DNA of 64,000 nucleotides from NCBI GenBank assembly GCA_008828725.1, contig MEHQ01003574.1:558001-622000 (forward strand). The letters are read 5' to 3'. Positions 12,401-24,500 of this stretch are shown piece after piece. The notes beneath the pieces are model-generated. The model made no database searches and was not told the origin of the DNA. It saw only the letters and a list, made by a program, of their open reading frames with translations. The first letter of the stretch is position 1, and each line of letters opens with the position of its first letter. Origin of the DNA: Saccharina japonica (Eukaryota; Sar; Phaeophyceae; Laminariales; Laminariaceae). The translations under genes and the position numbers were made by a program.

Positions 12401-12470
12401 GCATCTGTAAAATGTTGCACGGAATGCAAGACAGACTACAAGTACGTACGTATATACAACGACTCAACTC

Positions 12471-12540
12471 ATTCAGAACTGAAAAAATCACACTAATTCC
12501 AAGTAGTTTGTCCTCAAATATGTGGGACCAGTTCTTAAGG
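12471..12540. repeat. Short dispersed repeat with imperfect inverted ends (R3)
   Basis: About 70 bases beginning ATTCAGAACTG and ending CCAGTTCTTAAGG, so the ends are partly inverted. Near-identical sequence occurs at 17,204-17,273 (in the duplicated unit) and at 28,189-28,263. It is too short to code for anything and is probably a tiny non-autonomous element. Confidence 0.6.
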
Positions 12541-13493
12541 GGTTAAGACGATTTCTATCTCCCAAACACATTAGACTACACCAGCAGAAACATACAAAAA
12601 TACTCGCATAAACACACTGGACTTGGCATTTTCGGTATACTACTTCAAACTTATTTACTGCACTCGTACGATAGTATATACACTGAATCACTCCTGTGTA
12701 TACGACACATGGAACATGGACCAATAGTCATGTACCGGGTTATATCTGGTATGAAAATACGTATCATACACACCAGATACTCGTAGTATCGTACTATTCA
12801 CGGTACTACAGTAACTGTATACTACAGTAGTACGAATACCAGAGTGCGGTATCCTTAACATACGTACTCGTACGTGGATGGAGCGAGAGCATTGCTTCGT
12901 AGCGCGTTCAGATGTTCAGATGCTGTCACTGCTATCACACTCGATGCCCTACGTACCTACGTAGCTACGAAGGACGTGCAACGAGGACACTCCTCCTCGG
13001 TGTCTGGCGACGCACGGAACTGCTGCTGGGAACAGCAAAAAATCACAAAATTACGTAGATCGACAGCTCGAAAGCTCGAGATTTGTGGTCTACTTTTAAT
13101 ACTGCTGTACGTATATGTAGAAGGTAACAAACAGCAGTATACTGGATACTGGTGTGCACGGAAAACTTTAGCGCCGTTGCACGCCGTTGATGGAAAAATC
13201 GAGGAAGGCGGTGAAGCAACATTGAAGCATACTGCTGTAGTAGGTCACGCAGCCATCCACCTGGGACCAACCTCGTTATATATGAATATGTATGAATGAA
13301 TACTCGACTGAATAATAAACCTGATAAGTGCCGAGTACATTTATCTGCACATCTGGACCACCAGGTGAGGTGCAAGAAGAGAGCCACAAACAAGCTGGTA
13401 CATACTGCTGTACTCGTACTCGTAGATGGGAGTACAGGGTGATGCAGTCAGATGCCCAAAAATACGAAATAAACTCCAAGGATGGGCTCTCAC

Positions 13494-13893
13494 CAGTGGC
13501 TTCTCTGGTCTTCTTGCCGTCCATGAGCCACGACAGACCGATGATGACAAGGAACGCAAAAATGGACGCCTGCGCAAAGTATGGGGAGGACAAGTTCGGC
13601 GATGGTGTCTGTGCTGCTCGACGACTGCTCGCACTCGCGAAGGCGACCAGGCACGCAAAAAAAAACTCCTAACGGCATCAGATATCTATCTATCGATGCT
13701 GCTTTTAAAAGCCCACCAAACCAGACACCAACTGCACAGGCAAGCCGATGTGAGGACTAAAGCTGTGGCTCACCACGACGACGGCTGGGACGGCGATGGT
13801 TGTGTCCTTGGCAAGTTCTTCGACCTTCCCGATTATGGCATCGGCATTCGCAAAGCCGGATGACGTTGTGGTTCTCGCTTGTTGTTCGGCCAT
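13494..13893 (-). CDS. Small single-pass membrane protein, unrecognised, copy 1
   Basis: Two exons are clear on the minus strand, 13,893-13,774 and 13,569-13,494, with a GTGAGC donor and a TTGCGCAG acceptor. They join in phase to a polar head (MAEQQARTTTSSGFANADAI), an acidic helix (KVEELAKDTT) and one hydrophobic span (IAVPAVVVASIFAFLVIIGL), followed by SWLMDGKKTREATG. A good donor (GGTGAGAG) follows at 13,493, so at least one further 3' exon is expected. Candidate tails in 13,400-13,276 could not be resolved. Family and function are not recognised; the plan suits a small tail-region subunit of an organellar or endomembrane complex, but that is only an inference. An identical copy lies 4,733 bases downstream. 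Confidence 0.6.
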
Positions 13894-13989
13894 GAGTGCA
13901 GAAGAGCGCAGGACCCCGTGGGAACCTCAATCAAACACGGATGTCACACTACCGAACACTTCGTGTCTCGGAAACTGTTTGCTGGGGAT

Positions 13990-14924
13990 TGCGGTCGAGG
14001 ACTAGGTCTTCTGCTAGGGTCTCAACTGCAAAAGGTCTCTCGGTCGCGGTGCCCGAATTCAAAATCACCCAACGTGCAGGCGTCTCAAGACCGTGGCGCG
14101 GGGATTCTCTCCAGCCAATCACAGCAAGCCGATTTTCAGGAAAAAAAAAGTCAAGATGCTAGAGACGGCGGTTTGACTTCTTGACTGACGTCGCGGGTAC
14201 ACTAAATCTGGTATATTAGTCCCGAAAATAGCATTGACGCGTCCCATAAGACCGGGCTGCTATACTACGAGCATCTTTGTCTTTGCCGAGTCAACCACAG
14301 ATTTCCGAACCCTGTACATACCGCCTTGAAACAAGTGAAGGTGCCAAAGTGATCCTGAGGGACAAAGGGAGACGTTTGCACGAACACATTTTCCCTTGCA
14401 CCCTGCATGCCTACGGTGATTTCTATCGTTATCTTATTAGTGTTGGTCGGCCATCGCCATCGGCCATCATGTGCCGCACAAGTACACCCGTATAAATATT
14501 GAGGCGTTTTGTTATATCGGGGATTCGGGATTCGGGGACGAAGAAAAATTGGATTGCACCGCGTTCGTTTGCCGTTTGCATTGATTATTCACTTGCCTTT
14601 TTGTTTCTCCCTTTGTTTCCACCCTATGCCGGTGTCTTCCTCTTTTTCATGTTGCCTCGCCCGTGCAGCAGTTAGTTGTTCCTCTTGGGCATGTGCTTTT
14701 TGTTCTTATTTTTTGGTTCGGCTCGTGTCGTTGTGTTCTCGTACCCAGTACGTTAAGCATCTCTTGCTTTACCCATTAATTTGCGTTTTTTATTTTGTTT
14801 TTGGTTTCGTTTCTCTGTTTCACAGTCTGTGACCACAGACTTTGTATCTCTAGGATTGGGAATCAGGACAGGCACTGGGTGTACTGACGTGGTTGAGTAG
14901 AAAGAACGGGTTTAATGTGAAGAT

Positions 14925-14977
<53 letters not shown>

Positions 14978-16376
14978 CTGTTAAACAACAACAACAACAA
15001 CTTGCTGTACGTATGGACTGCCAGCTGCGGTTGTTACGATACAATTTACCACCGCTACACTTACTTGGCGAGTTGGTGCATCTCTCGCGGCACTCTCTCC
15101 ACTACTGTGCAGCAGCAGCTACTTGAGGCAGACCCAGAGCGTCTTCCTCGCTGTGTCGGGAAAAGTACCATCAACTTCTCGTGGGTGATGTCGGCAGATA
15201 TACAGTAGATACAAAAATCCACGATCGATCGCTCTCTGTGGGTCGCGCATGCACCCCACACGCTGCGAGCTGGTAACCTCGCTGCTTCAAGCAGGATGGA
15301 GAGATACAACGATACTCGTATGGCCATTGCACCAACGCTGGTTGCCCCTTCACGAAACAAACACCAAAAAAAAATCAGCTACAAAGAAAGTATGGGACTC
15401 CAAAGAAAGGAAATCACCACGCACGGCCGCCCCGCCCGCACATAAACGGGCCCTACGTACGTACGTACTGTTTTATATTTCATATGGTACTTCCTATTGA
15501 TTGATATAATAGCTCCCACGTACGGTTCGTTTTTTTTGGTGGACAAAACGACCGAACCGAACCGTAAGATTTTCGAACTGAACCCACAACCGACTGATCG
15601 TACGATGTCTAAATAAATACCAGTAGATCCGTTCCGCAGGACGCGGCTCTCAGCATACGGAAGAGTATAGCGAAGGATCAAACCACGAGAATAAGCAAAG
15701 TGAGTTCCAGATCCGCCAAAAGTGGGTTCTCCCGCATTTCGGATCTTACTCATGGAGCCGCAGAAATTAACCGCGGTTCTTCATCGTCCGAACCGTCGAC
15801 AAAAACAACGGTTCAACGATTTTCCAATCATGCGTATACTGTTCAAAATTCCACGCTCGAGGCTATGGTGCCTCAGGCGTGCGTAAAATAAATACCAGTA
15901 AAATAATATTTCGGCCCTTTTACGTAGACTTTAAAGATTCGGTTCATAAACAATTATACTATATCGTAGTATACGAGGACGCGCTCATTTAAATTCGTAC
16001 CGACGGCGATAAATCGTCACATACATACGTACGCACCCAAAAAACAAAAACAAAACAGTTTAGGACTGTTTGAAATATATTTTTTCGGATGGCCACCTGT
16101 GGGGGGAACGCGTTTTTCCCCTACGTTTCTCAGATATTTGTTTACGCCTAAAATAACCGCATTCCTAAGATCCGAACTCGAACCTATGCTTGGGAAAATC
16201 ACAGCGGTGGTTCAGAACTGAGTCGATCCGTAAAATAACGAAGCACAGAATCGAACCGAACCGTAGTTTCTCGTAGTGAGACGGACCAATCCGCACAGAA
16301 CTGACCCGAACCGACCCGAACCGACCCGTAGGGATACTATTGAAGAATGGTTTGCTTCGGAAATGTGAAAAACTCA
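13990..16376. other. Non-coding part of duplicated unit 1
   Basis: Contains T-rich stretches (14,580-14,840), the CAA repeat, and from about 15,540 a region full of GAACCGA/GACCCGAACC words ending near 16,340. The open frames in it carry no recognisable family. The matching part of unit 2 is about 18,720-21,096. Confidence 0.4.
14925..15001. repeat. CAA trinucleotide microsatellite
   Basis: An uninterrupted AAC/CAA run to about 14,978, then CTGTTAAA, then a second short CAA run. The counterpart in unit 2 is at about 19,648-19,724 with the same interruption and essentially the same length. This supports recent duplication, because microsatellites change length quickly. Confidence 0.9.
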
Positions 16377-19300
16377 GCTTCAGTACCTGCTCATACTCCA
16401 AGTACTCCGAGTATTCAGGCCGCCAGTACTCTAATACTCTTAAGTACTCGGAGTACGAAATGTACTCGATACTCGGAGTGTGAAGTGCGTTAGGAGCATC
16501 TTTGCATCGTTTTCAAGACTCGGCCGTCATTCCTCCCAGGTTCTGGGAGCATGAGACTGGCGTTTATAGCATTTCAAAATCCACAGATGCTCCCTTTACC
16601 TCAGAGTATAATTATAGAGTATTTTCGAGAAAAAAATACTTCAGGCACTATGTGTCCTCGCAGTATTTCGGTGTCCAATATATCATTTTAAAGACTCGGC
16701 CGTCATTCCTCCCAGGTTCTGGGAGCATGTGACTGGCGTTTATAGCATTTCAAAATTCACAGATGCTCCCATTACCTGGAAGTATAATTAGAGTATTTTA
16801 AAGAAAACATACTTCAGGTACTTTGTGTACTCGCACTATTTCGGTGTTCAATACTCTCGATACTCGGAGTACTCCGAGTTTTTTAGATGTTTTTACTCCG
16901 AGTACTGCTTGCACTCGAGTATAAGTACTGCTCGTACTCCCAGTACTCGGAGTATTTGGGCCTTCAGTACTGCTCATACTCCAAGTACTCCGAGTATTTA
17001 GGCCACCAGTACTCTAATACTCTCAGTACTCGGAGTACGAAAAATATACTCGATACTCCGAGTATACTCGATACTCCGCGTATACTCGGAGTATCGAGTA
17101 TACTCGGTACTCGGAGTATCGAGTATACTCGGAGCATCTGTAAAATGTTGCACGGAATGCAAGACAGACTACAAGTACGTACGTATATACAACGACTCAA
17201 CTCATTCAGAACTGAAAAAATCACACTAATTCCAAGTAGTTTGTCCTCAAATATGTGGGACCAGTTCTTAAGGGGTTAAGACGATTTCTATCTCCCAAAC
17301 ACATTAGACTACACCAGCAGAAACATACAAAAATACTCGCATAAACACACTGGACTTGGCATTTTCGGTATACTACTTCAAACTTATTTACTGCACTCGT
17401 ACGATAGTATATACACTGAATCACTCCTGTGTATACGACACATGGAACATGGACCAATAGTCATGTACCGGGTTATATCTGGTATGAAAATACGTATCAT
17501 ACACACCAGATACTCGTAGTATCGTACTATTCACGGTACTACAGTAACTGTATACTACAGTAGTACGAATACCAGAGTGCGGTATCCTTAACATACGTAC
17601 TCGTACGTGGATGGAGCGAGAGCATTGCTTCGTAGCGCGTTCAGATGTTCAGATGCTGTCACTGCTATCACACTCGATGCCCTACGTACCTACGTAGCTA
17701 CGAAGGACGTGCAACGAGGACACTCCTCCTCGGTGTCTGGCGACGCACGGAACTGCTGCTGGGAACAGCAAAAAATCACAAAATTACGTAGATCGACAGC
17801 TCGAAAGCTCGAGATTTGTGGTCTACTTTTAATACTGCTGTACGTATATGTAGAAGGTAACAAACAGCAGTATACTGGATACTGGTGTGCACGGAAAACT
17901 TTAGCGCCGTTGCACGCCGTTGATGGAAAAATCGAGGAAGGCGGTGAAGCAACATTGAAGCATACTGCTGTAGTAGGTCACGCAGCCATCCACCTGGGAC
18001 CAACCTCGTTATATATGAATATGTATGAATGAATACTCGACTGAATAATAAACCTGATAAGTGCCGAGTACATTTATCTGCACATCTGGACCACCAGGTG
18101 AGGTGCAAGAAGAGAGCCACAAACAAGCTGGTACATACTGCTGTACTCGTACTCGTAGATGGGAGTACAGGGTGATGCAGTCAGATGCCCAAAAATACGA
18201 AATAAACTCCAAGGATGGGCTCTCACCAGTGGCTTCTCTGGTCTTCTTGCCGTCCATGAGCCACGACAGACCGATGATGACAAGGAACGCAAAAATGGAC
18301 GCCTGCGCAAAGTATGGGGAGGACAAGTTCGGCGATGGTGTCTGTGCTGCTCGACGACTGCTCGCACTCGCGAAGGCGACCAGGCACGCAAAAAAAAACT
18401 CCTAACGGCATCAGATATCTATCTATCGATGCTGCTTTTAAAAGCCCACCAAACCAGACACCAACTGCACAGGCAAGCCGATGTGAGGACTAAAGCTGTG
18501 GCTCACCACGACGACGGCTGGGACGGCGATGGTTGTGTCCTTGGCAAGTTCTTCGACCTTCCCGATTATGGCATCGGCATTCGCAAAGCCGGATGACGTT
18601 GTGGTTCTCGCTTGTTGTTCGGCCATGAGTGCAGAAGAGCGCAGGACCCCGTGGGAACCTCAATCAAACACGGATGTCACACTACCGAACACTTCGTGTC
18701 TCGGAAACTGTTTGCTGGGGATTGCGGTCGAGGACTAGGTCTTCTGCTAGGGTCTCAACTGCAAAAGGTCTCTCGGTCGCGGTGCCCGAATTCAAAATCA
18801 CCCAACGTGCAGGCGTCTCAAGACCGTGGCGCGGGGATTCTCTCCAGCCAATCACAGCAAGCCGATTTTCAGGAAAAAAAAAGTCAAGATGCTAGAGACG
18901 GCGGTTTGACTTCTTGACTGACGTCGCGGGTACACTAAACTGGTATATTAGTCCCGAAAATAGCATTGACGCGTCCCATAAGACCGGGCTGCTATACTAC
19001 GAGCATCTTTGTCTTTGCCGAGTCAACCACAGATTTCCGAACCCTGTACATACCGCCTTGAAACAAGTGAAGGTGCCAAAGTGATCCTGAGGGACAAAGG
19101 GAGACGTTTGCACGAACACATTTTCCCTTGCACCCTGCATGCCTACGGTGATTTCTATCGTTATCTTATTAGTGTTGGTCGGCCATCGCCATCGGCCATC
19201 ATGTGCCGCACAAGTACACCCGTATAAATATTGAGGCGTTTTGTTATATCGGGGATTCGGGATTCGGGGACGAAGAAAAATTGGATTGCACCGCGTTCGT

Positions 19301-19647
19301 TTGCCGTTTGCATTGATTATTCACTTGCCTTTTTGTTTCTCCCTTTGTTTCCACCCTATGCCGGTGTCTTCCTCTTTTTCATGTTGCCTCGCCCGTGCAG
19401 CAGTTAGTTGTTCCTCTTGGGCATGTGCTTTTTGTTCTTATTTTTTGGTTCGGCTCGTGTCGTTGTGTTCTCGTACCCAGCATCTCTTGCTTTACCCATT
19501 AATTTGCGTTTTTTATTTTGTTTTTGGTTTCGTTTCTCTGTTTCACAGTCTGTGACCACAGACTTTGTATCTCTAGGATTGGGAATCAGGACAGGCACTG
19601 GGTGTACTGACGTGGTTGAGTAGAAAGAACGGGTTTAATGTGAAGAT

Positions 19648-19700
<53 letters not shown>

Positions 19701-21096
19701 CTGTTAAACAACAACAACAACAACTTGCTGTACGTATGGACTGCCAGCTGCGGTTGTTACGATACAATTTACCACCGCTACACTTACTTGGCGAGTTGGT
19801 GCATCTCTCGCGGCACTCTCTCCACTACTGTGCAGCAGCAGCTACTTGAGGCAGACCCAGAGCGTCTTCCTCGCTGTGTCGGGAAAAGTACCATCAACTT
19901 CTCGTGGGTGATGTCGGCAGATATACAGTAGATACAAAAATCCACGATCGATCGCTCTCTGTGGGTCGCGCATGCACCCCACACGCTGCGAGCTGGTAAC
20001 CTCGCTGCTTCAAGCAGGATGGAGAGATACAACGATACTCGTATGGCCATTGCACCAACGCTGGTTGCCCCTTCACGAAACAAACACCAAAAAAAAATCA
20101 GCTACAAAGAAAGTATGGGACTCCAAAGAAAGGAAATCACCACGCACGGCCGCCCCGCCCGCACATAAGGGCTACGTACGTACGTACTGTTTATAATTCA
20201 TACGGTACTTCCTATTGATTGATATAATAGCTCCCACGTACGGTTCGTTTTTTTTGGTGGACAAAACGACCGAACCGAACCGTAAGATTTTCGAACTGAA
20301 CCCACAACCGACTGATCGTACGATGTCTAAATAAATACCAGTAGATCCGTTCCGCAGGACGCGGCTCTCAGCATACGGAAGAGTATAGCAGAAGGATCAA
20401 ACCACGAGAATAAGCAAAGTGAGTTCCAGATCCGCCAAAAGTGTGGTTCTCCCGCATTTCGGATCTTACTCATGGAGCCGCAGAAATTAACCGCGGTTCT
20501 TCATCGTCCGAACCGTCGACAAAAACAACGGTTCAACGATTTTCCAATCATGCGTATACTGTTCAAAATTCCACGCTCGAGGCTATGGTGCCTCAGGCGT
20601 GCGTAAAATAAATACCAGTAAAATAATATTTCGGCCCTTTTACGTAGACTTTAAAGATTCGGTTCATAAACAATTATACTATATCGTAGTATACGAGGAC
20701 GCGCTCATTTAAATTCGTACCGACGGCGATAAATCGTCACATACATACGTACGCACCCAAAAAACAAAAACAAAACAGTTTAGGACTGTTTGAAATATAT
20801 TTTTTCGGATGGCCACCTGTGGGGGGAACGCGTTTTTCCCCTACGTTTCTCAGATATTTGTTTATGCCTAAAATAACCGCATTCCTAAGATCCGAACTCG
20901 AACCTATGCTTGGGAAAATCACAGCGGTGGTTCAGAACTGAGTCGATCCGTATAAATAACGAAGCACAGAATCGAACCGAACCGTAGTTTCTCGTAGTGA
21001 GACGGACCAATCCGCACAGAACTGACCCGAACCGACCCGAACCGACCCGTAGGGATACTATTGAAGAATGGTTTGCTTCGGAAATGTGAAAAACTC
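16377..21096. repeat. Tandem segmental duplication, unit 2 (about 4.72 kb)
   Basis: Direct repeat of 11,645-16,376. The match ends at about 21,096, where GAAAAACTC continues as TGGAAAAATTG instead of the array sequence that follows unit 1. It carries its own copies of the CTCCGAG array (16,377-17,133), the R3 repeat (17,204-17,273), the small membrane-protein gene, the CAA run and the GAACCGA-rich region. Confidence 0.92.
18227..18626 (-). CDS. Small single-pass membrane protein, unrecognised, copy 2
   Basis: Second copy of the gene described at 13,494-13,893, with exons 18,626-18,507 and 18,302-18,227. Both exons, the intron and the flanking sequence are identical as far as I can compare by eye, so nothing suggests that either copy has started to decay. 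As in copy 1, the 3' exon is not resolved. Confidence 0.6.
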
Positions 21097-21548
21097 TGGA
21101 AAAATTGAGCGTATTAATAAGTAATGCAAGCAAGTCTCTCCTACAAGGTTTGATTAAATGGAGGGGACCAGACGAGCAGCGCGCGCCATGTTCCGTGCGC
21201 GGGCGCACAACGTCTTCGACTCAAGGTTCAACCCGCGTCATTTCCAACATGTTCAACTTGAGGTGAGTGCCTCGGTATGAGGCCTGCACACTCTGTCTCC
21301 ATATACATGCAACCAGGATGCAATTTCCAACAAATACAAATCAAGAATAAACATTTTGGAAATGCCGTACGAAGAACAACGCCATCACTAAAGACACGGA
21401 CAACCTCTCCACCCGTCACCGTTGTTCAACAACAGCAGACATGACAGGACGACGAGTTTAAAATAAAAAATCTTTGTTCTCAAACGACAATTAATGGGGG
21501 TGATACGGCGAAAACAAAAAAAAATGGCGGTGAAAAGCAGACTACCAG

Positions 21549-24500
21549 CTAATCCTTCGCAGCGCTTCCCCCTGGCCCGGCATCAATGGAACAACTTGGG
21601 CCAAATTCTACCAGAGCGTACTCGAGGCCATCCATTAAAGCGCTCATCGACGCGGAGATGATGTTCGTGTTCACCCCAACCGTGGACCATGGCATATCCG
21701 ATGCCTGGAAAAAAAAATGCAGAAAAAGCGGGGGAGGCACGTGCGAGGCGTCTGAGACGGGGGGTCGACTTCCGTCGGCTGCTTCCATTTTCTTCGTTCA
21801 ATGAAACAGGAATCTACGTACGTGATGCACGTACCACACGTACATGATACACGTGGGTGGCACAGCGAGATGTGACCAGACTCACTGCGTATATTTTAGT
21901 TGAGATTGGGTACGCTGCGCTCTGAAGGCTACACGCTAGAAGCATCATATCATACCTTGTCGTAGAACTCGATCAAAACTCGGGTGTTGGCCCGTGTCGC
22001 ACTTTCCTGATCCAAAATGCGTACCTGGTTTTTCGAGGTGTGATAGGCCACAGCGGGTAACAGGTATCACACAATACGTGGTGTTTTGACCCCGCGACAG
22101 TCACAGTATATCGCAAATAGAGCCAGAACCAAGTGAGGGCGACAAGAGCTGGATGGCGTATGCGACAGAGCCATTTTTGCAAAGACTCATCGCAGCCAAC
22201 TCGACTTGCAGCAGACCGCAACGTGATATTTGCAAATGTCTCACGGATTCCATTTGAAACTTGGCTCGCGAACAAAGTATGGTTTCTTGCCTTGTAGTCG
22301 CTAAGCACGACGTTCTCCAGTGATGGAAATTGGGGGAGCAGAGCCCGGAAGAGGGCCTTTGCAAGAGCATTGACGGGGCCGTTTCCTTCTGCCACCTGGG
22401 ACACCGACAAAAAGACCATACAGAGGTGTTGCTCGCGCGTCAGTGTCGCTGAGCACGTGGCTACTTCGACGTTTGCCGTGGCTCTGACACCGCAAACACC
22501 AACCATACCCAACGATGGTCAGAACACTGGCCTCAAGTTGTTCCGTATATTGCGCAACAAAAGGATATACGAAATCCGAGGTGAAAAGTTGTTGCTAATA
22601 GCCGCCGTTCGGACGGGAGGGAGCGTGTTCGAAGCAGCGAGATTACGTACTACAGTACGTACAATGCAGGCCCCACGAAGATCACCCACCTCAAGACGAA
22701 CTCCTGGGTCCTCGTCCTCCATTCCTACAATAGGATCCATACCACTTGACGGCACCTTGACCTTCGGGGGTAGTGCGACAAAATCAGTACCAGTACCAGG
22801 TATGTTAGACGCGTGTCTCGCCCATCACAGCCAGGAAGGACTTTCAACAGGGGAAGCTCACTATAAAAGATGCGGACTGAAATTGAAACGCTGGTATTTG
22901 TTACGGCGTACGTTGACCTCATTGTGTTCTCGAACGAGCTTAGCAGCTGACGGCACGCTTATTGCATGGTAGGGATACACAAATATCATTGGATGGCAAG
23001 GCAAGATCAAAGGCTAGTCCGAAAAATCGTCAATTGACCCCTCACCTTCACGGTGGCCCTTGCAGTGCTTGGCCCACTCCTGAAGTCCAGTCCCTCAGCT
23101 GCCTGTTCAGTGTCCCATATTTGGACGAGATAGTCGAGCAACCTATACCAAGCGCAACAACCATGATGATGGTACATGAGTTTAATGACGCACGCATGAA
23201 TGGCCAGAACCTATCACTTGTGGAGTCCAACAGGCCAGCGGCGAAAAAGGTTATAGTGACTGAAGATGGTGTCCAACGATTCGTGCTTACGCGAGGGGAG
23301 GGAAGAGGACCGACACACCTACACAGGGCAAAGTTTGCGCGCCTGACTCGGTTCACAAAACACAGCTCACTTGAATGGTGGCACATATCCGCTCATCGTT
23401 CGTCGAACGAGAAGATTTACGGAAGCGTCTGCACCCTCAAAAGTGTACCCTTGCTTCTCCAAACCCTTGACTGTATTCACGACCTTCGAAACAGTCAGCG
23501 GTAGCAAGGCAACAAGGCAGCCAGCAAATATTTCAGCTTGCAGTATAACTGGTATTCATCAGAACGCGGCACGCCTACACATCTGGGCGTCACATTGTGG
23601 GCACTAACTACTGCAACGGCACTTGCACTTCTTGTTGGGAGGCACCTACAACCGTCACGTCCGGTGATTTGACAACCGGCTGTATAAGTGGGAACTTATT
23701 ATCGTGCCTCGAGTGTTGGCGTCAATTCAATCAACAGCCACTGGACGCGTACCTGAATCAGTCGACTCCTCCAGACGTTCGAGGCCTTCAGCTCGGCCTT
23801 GCTCGCCATACCCGAGTCCTCAACCTTGGACAGGATATTACTTTGCCCGGATAACTCCGAGACCAGGACCCTTCGCGGCACACGAGCACAGGTGGCGTGG
23901 GGGACGAAAAAACGCAAACAAAAATGGAGTCATGCCACCACGCTCAGGGTAATCTTCTGGTGGCCTTCGCCTTTTTTCGCGACACACTTATCTCTCAGAA
24001 TCAACCTTCCTGGCTCATGATAGGCCGAGCTGTGGTGGCTGACCTCTTTTTGTTGCCGACTTGGGCTGGGTCGATGTGCTGATACGAGTCCGGATTTTTG
24101 TTGACTGCGCTGACGTGTATCCCCCCCTTATGAGCGAAGGCGCTCATGCCAGTGAAGGGCGCCCCAGATGAAGGCGCCATGTTGAACTGTCGTTGGGGCA
24201 GAAAAGGCGCGCGTTCCACAAACAAACCAGTCGTTAGTACGGCCTCTACATGGGAGGCACGACAGACTTACAGGTTACCACCGAGTGCGTTTGGCCGGTG
24301 GAGCATCGCACTAATCCACTTGCGGGTTGAAAACATACACACGTAGACACTATTATCAGGCAGGCACTACGTAGCTGTAATGGACTCAACATTCAGTTAC
24401 GTGAACAATTACACCGTGGAGTATTGCCCATACTGGCTCAGACGTCCAGCTTCCATTCGATTCTTATTAATAGTTGAATCCCGATCAGCTGAAAGAGACC

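Larger units (their letters stand above)
11645..16376. repeat. Tandem segmental duplication, unit 1 (about 4.73 kb)
   Basis: Sequence from 11,645 recurs from 16,377 with an offset of 4,733, drifting to 4,720 near the end through a few small indels (for example a short deletion around 14,755 relative to unit 1). The units are almost identical over coding, intronic and repetitive parts alike, which points to a recent event. Both unit starts fall inside the CTCCGAG array, so repeat-mediated unequal exchange is plausible. Confidence 0.92.

Noticed and set aside
14850-15044. Poly-Val/poly-Thr frames over the CAA run
   Set aside because: Simple microsatellite read as protein; no flanking coding signal.
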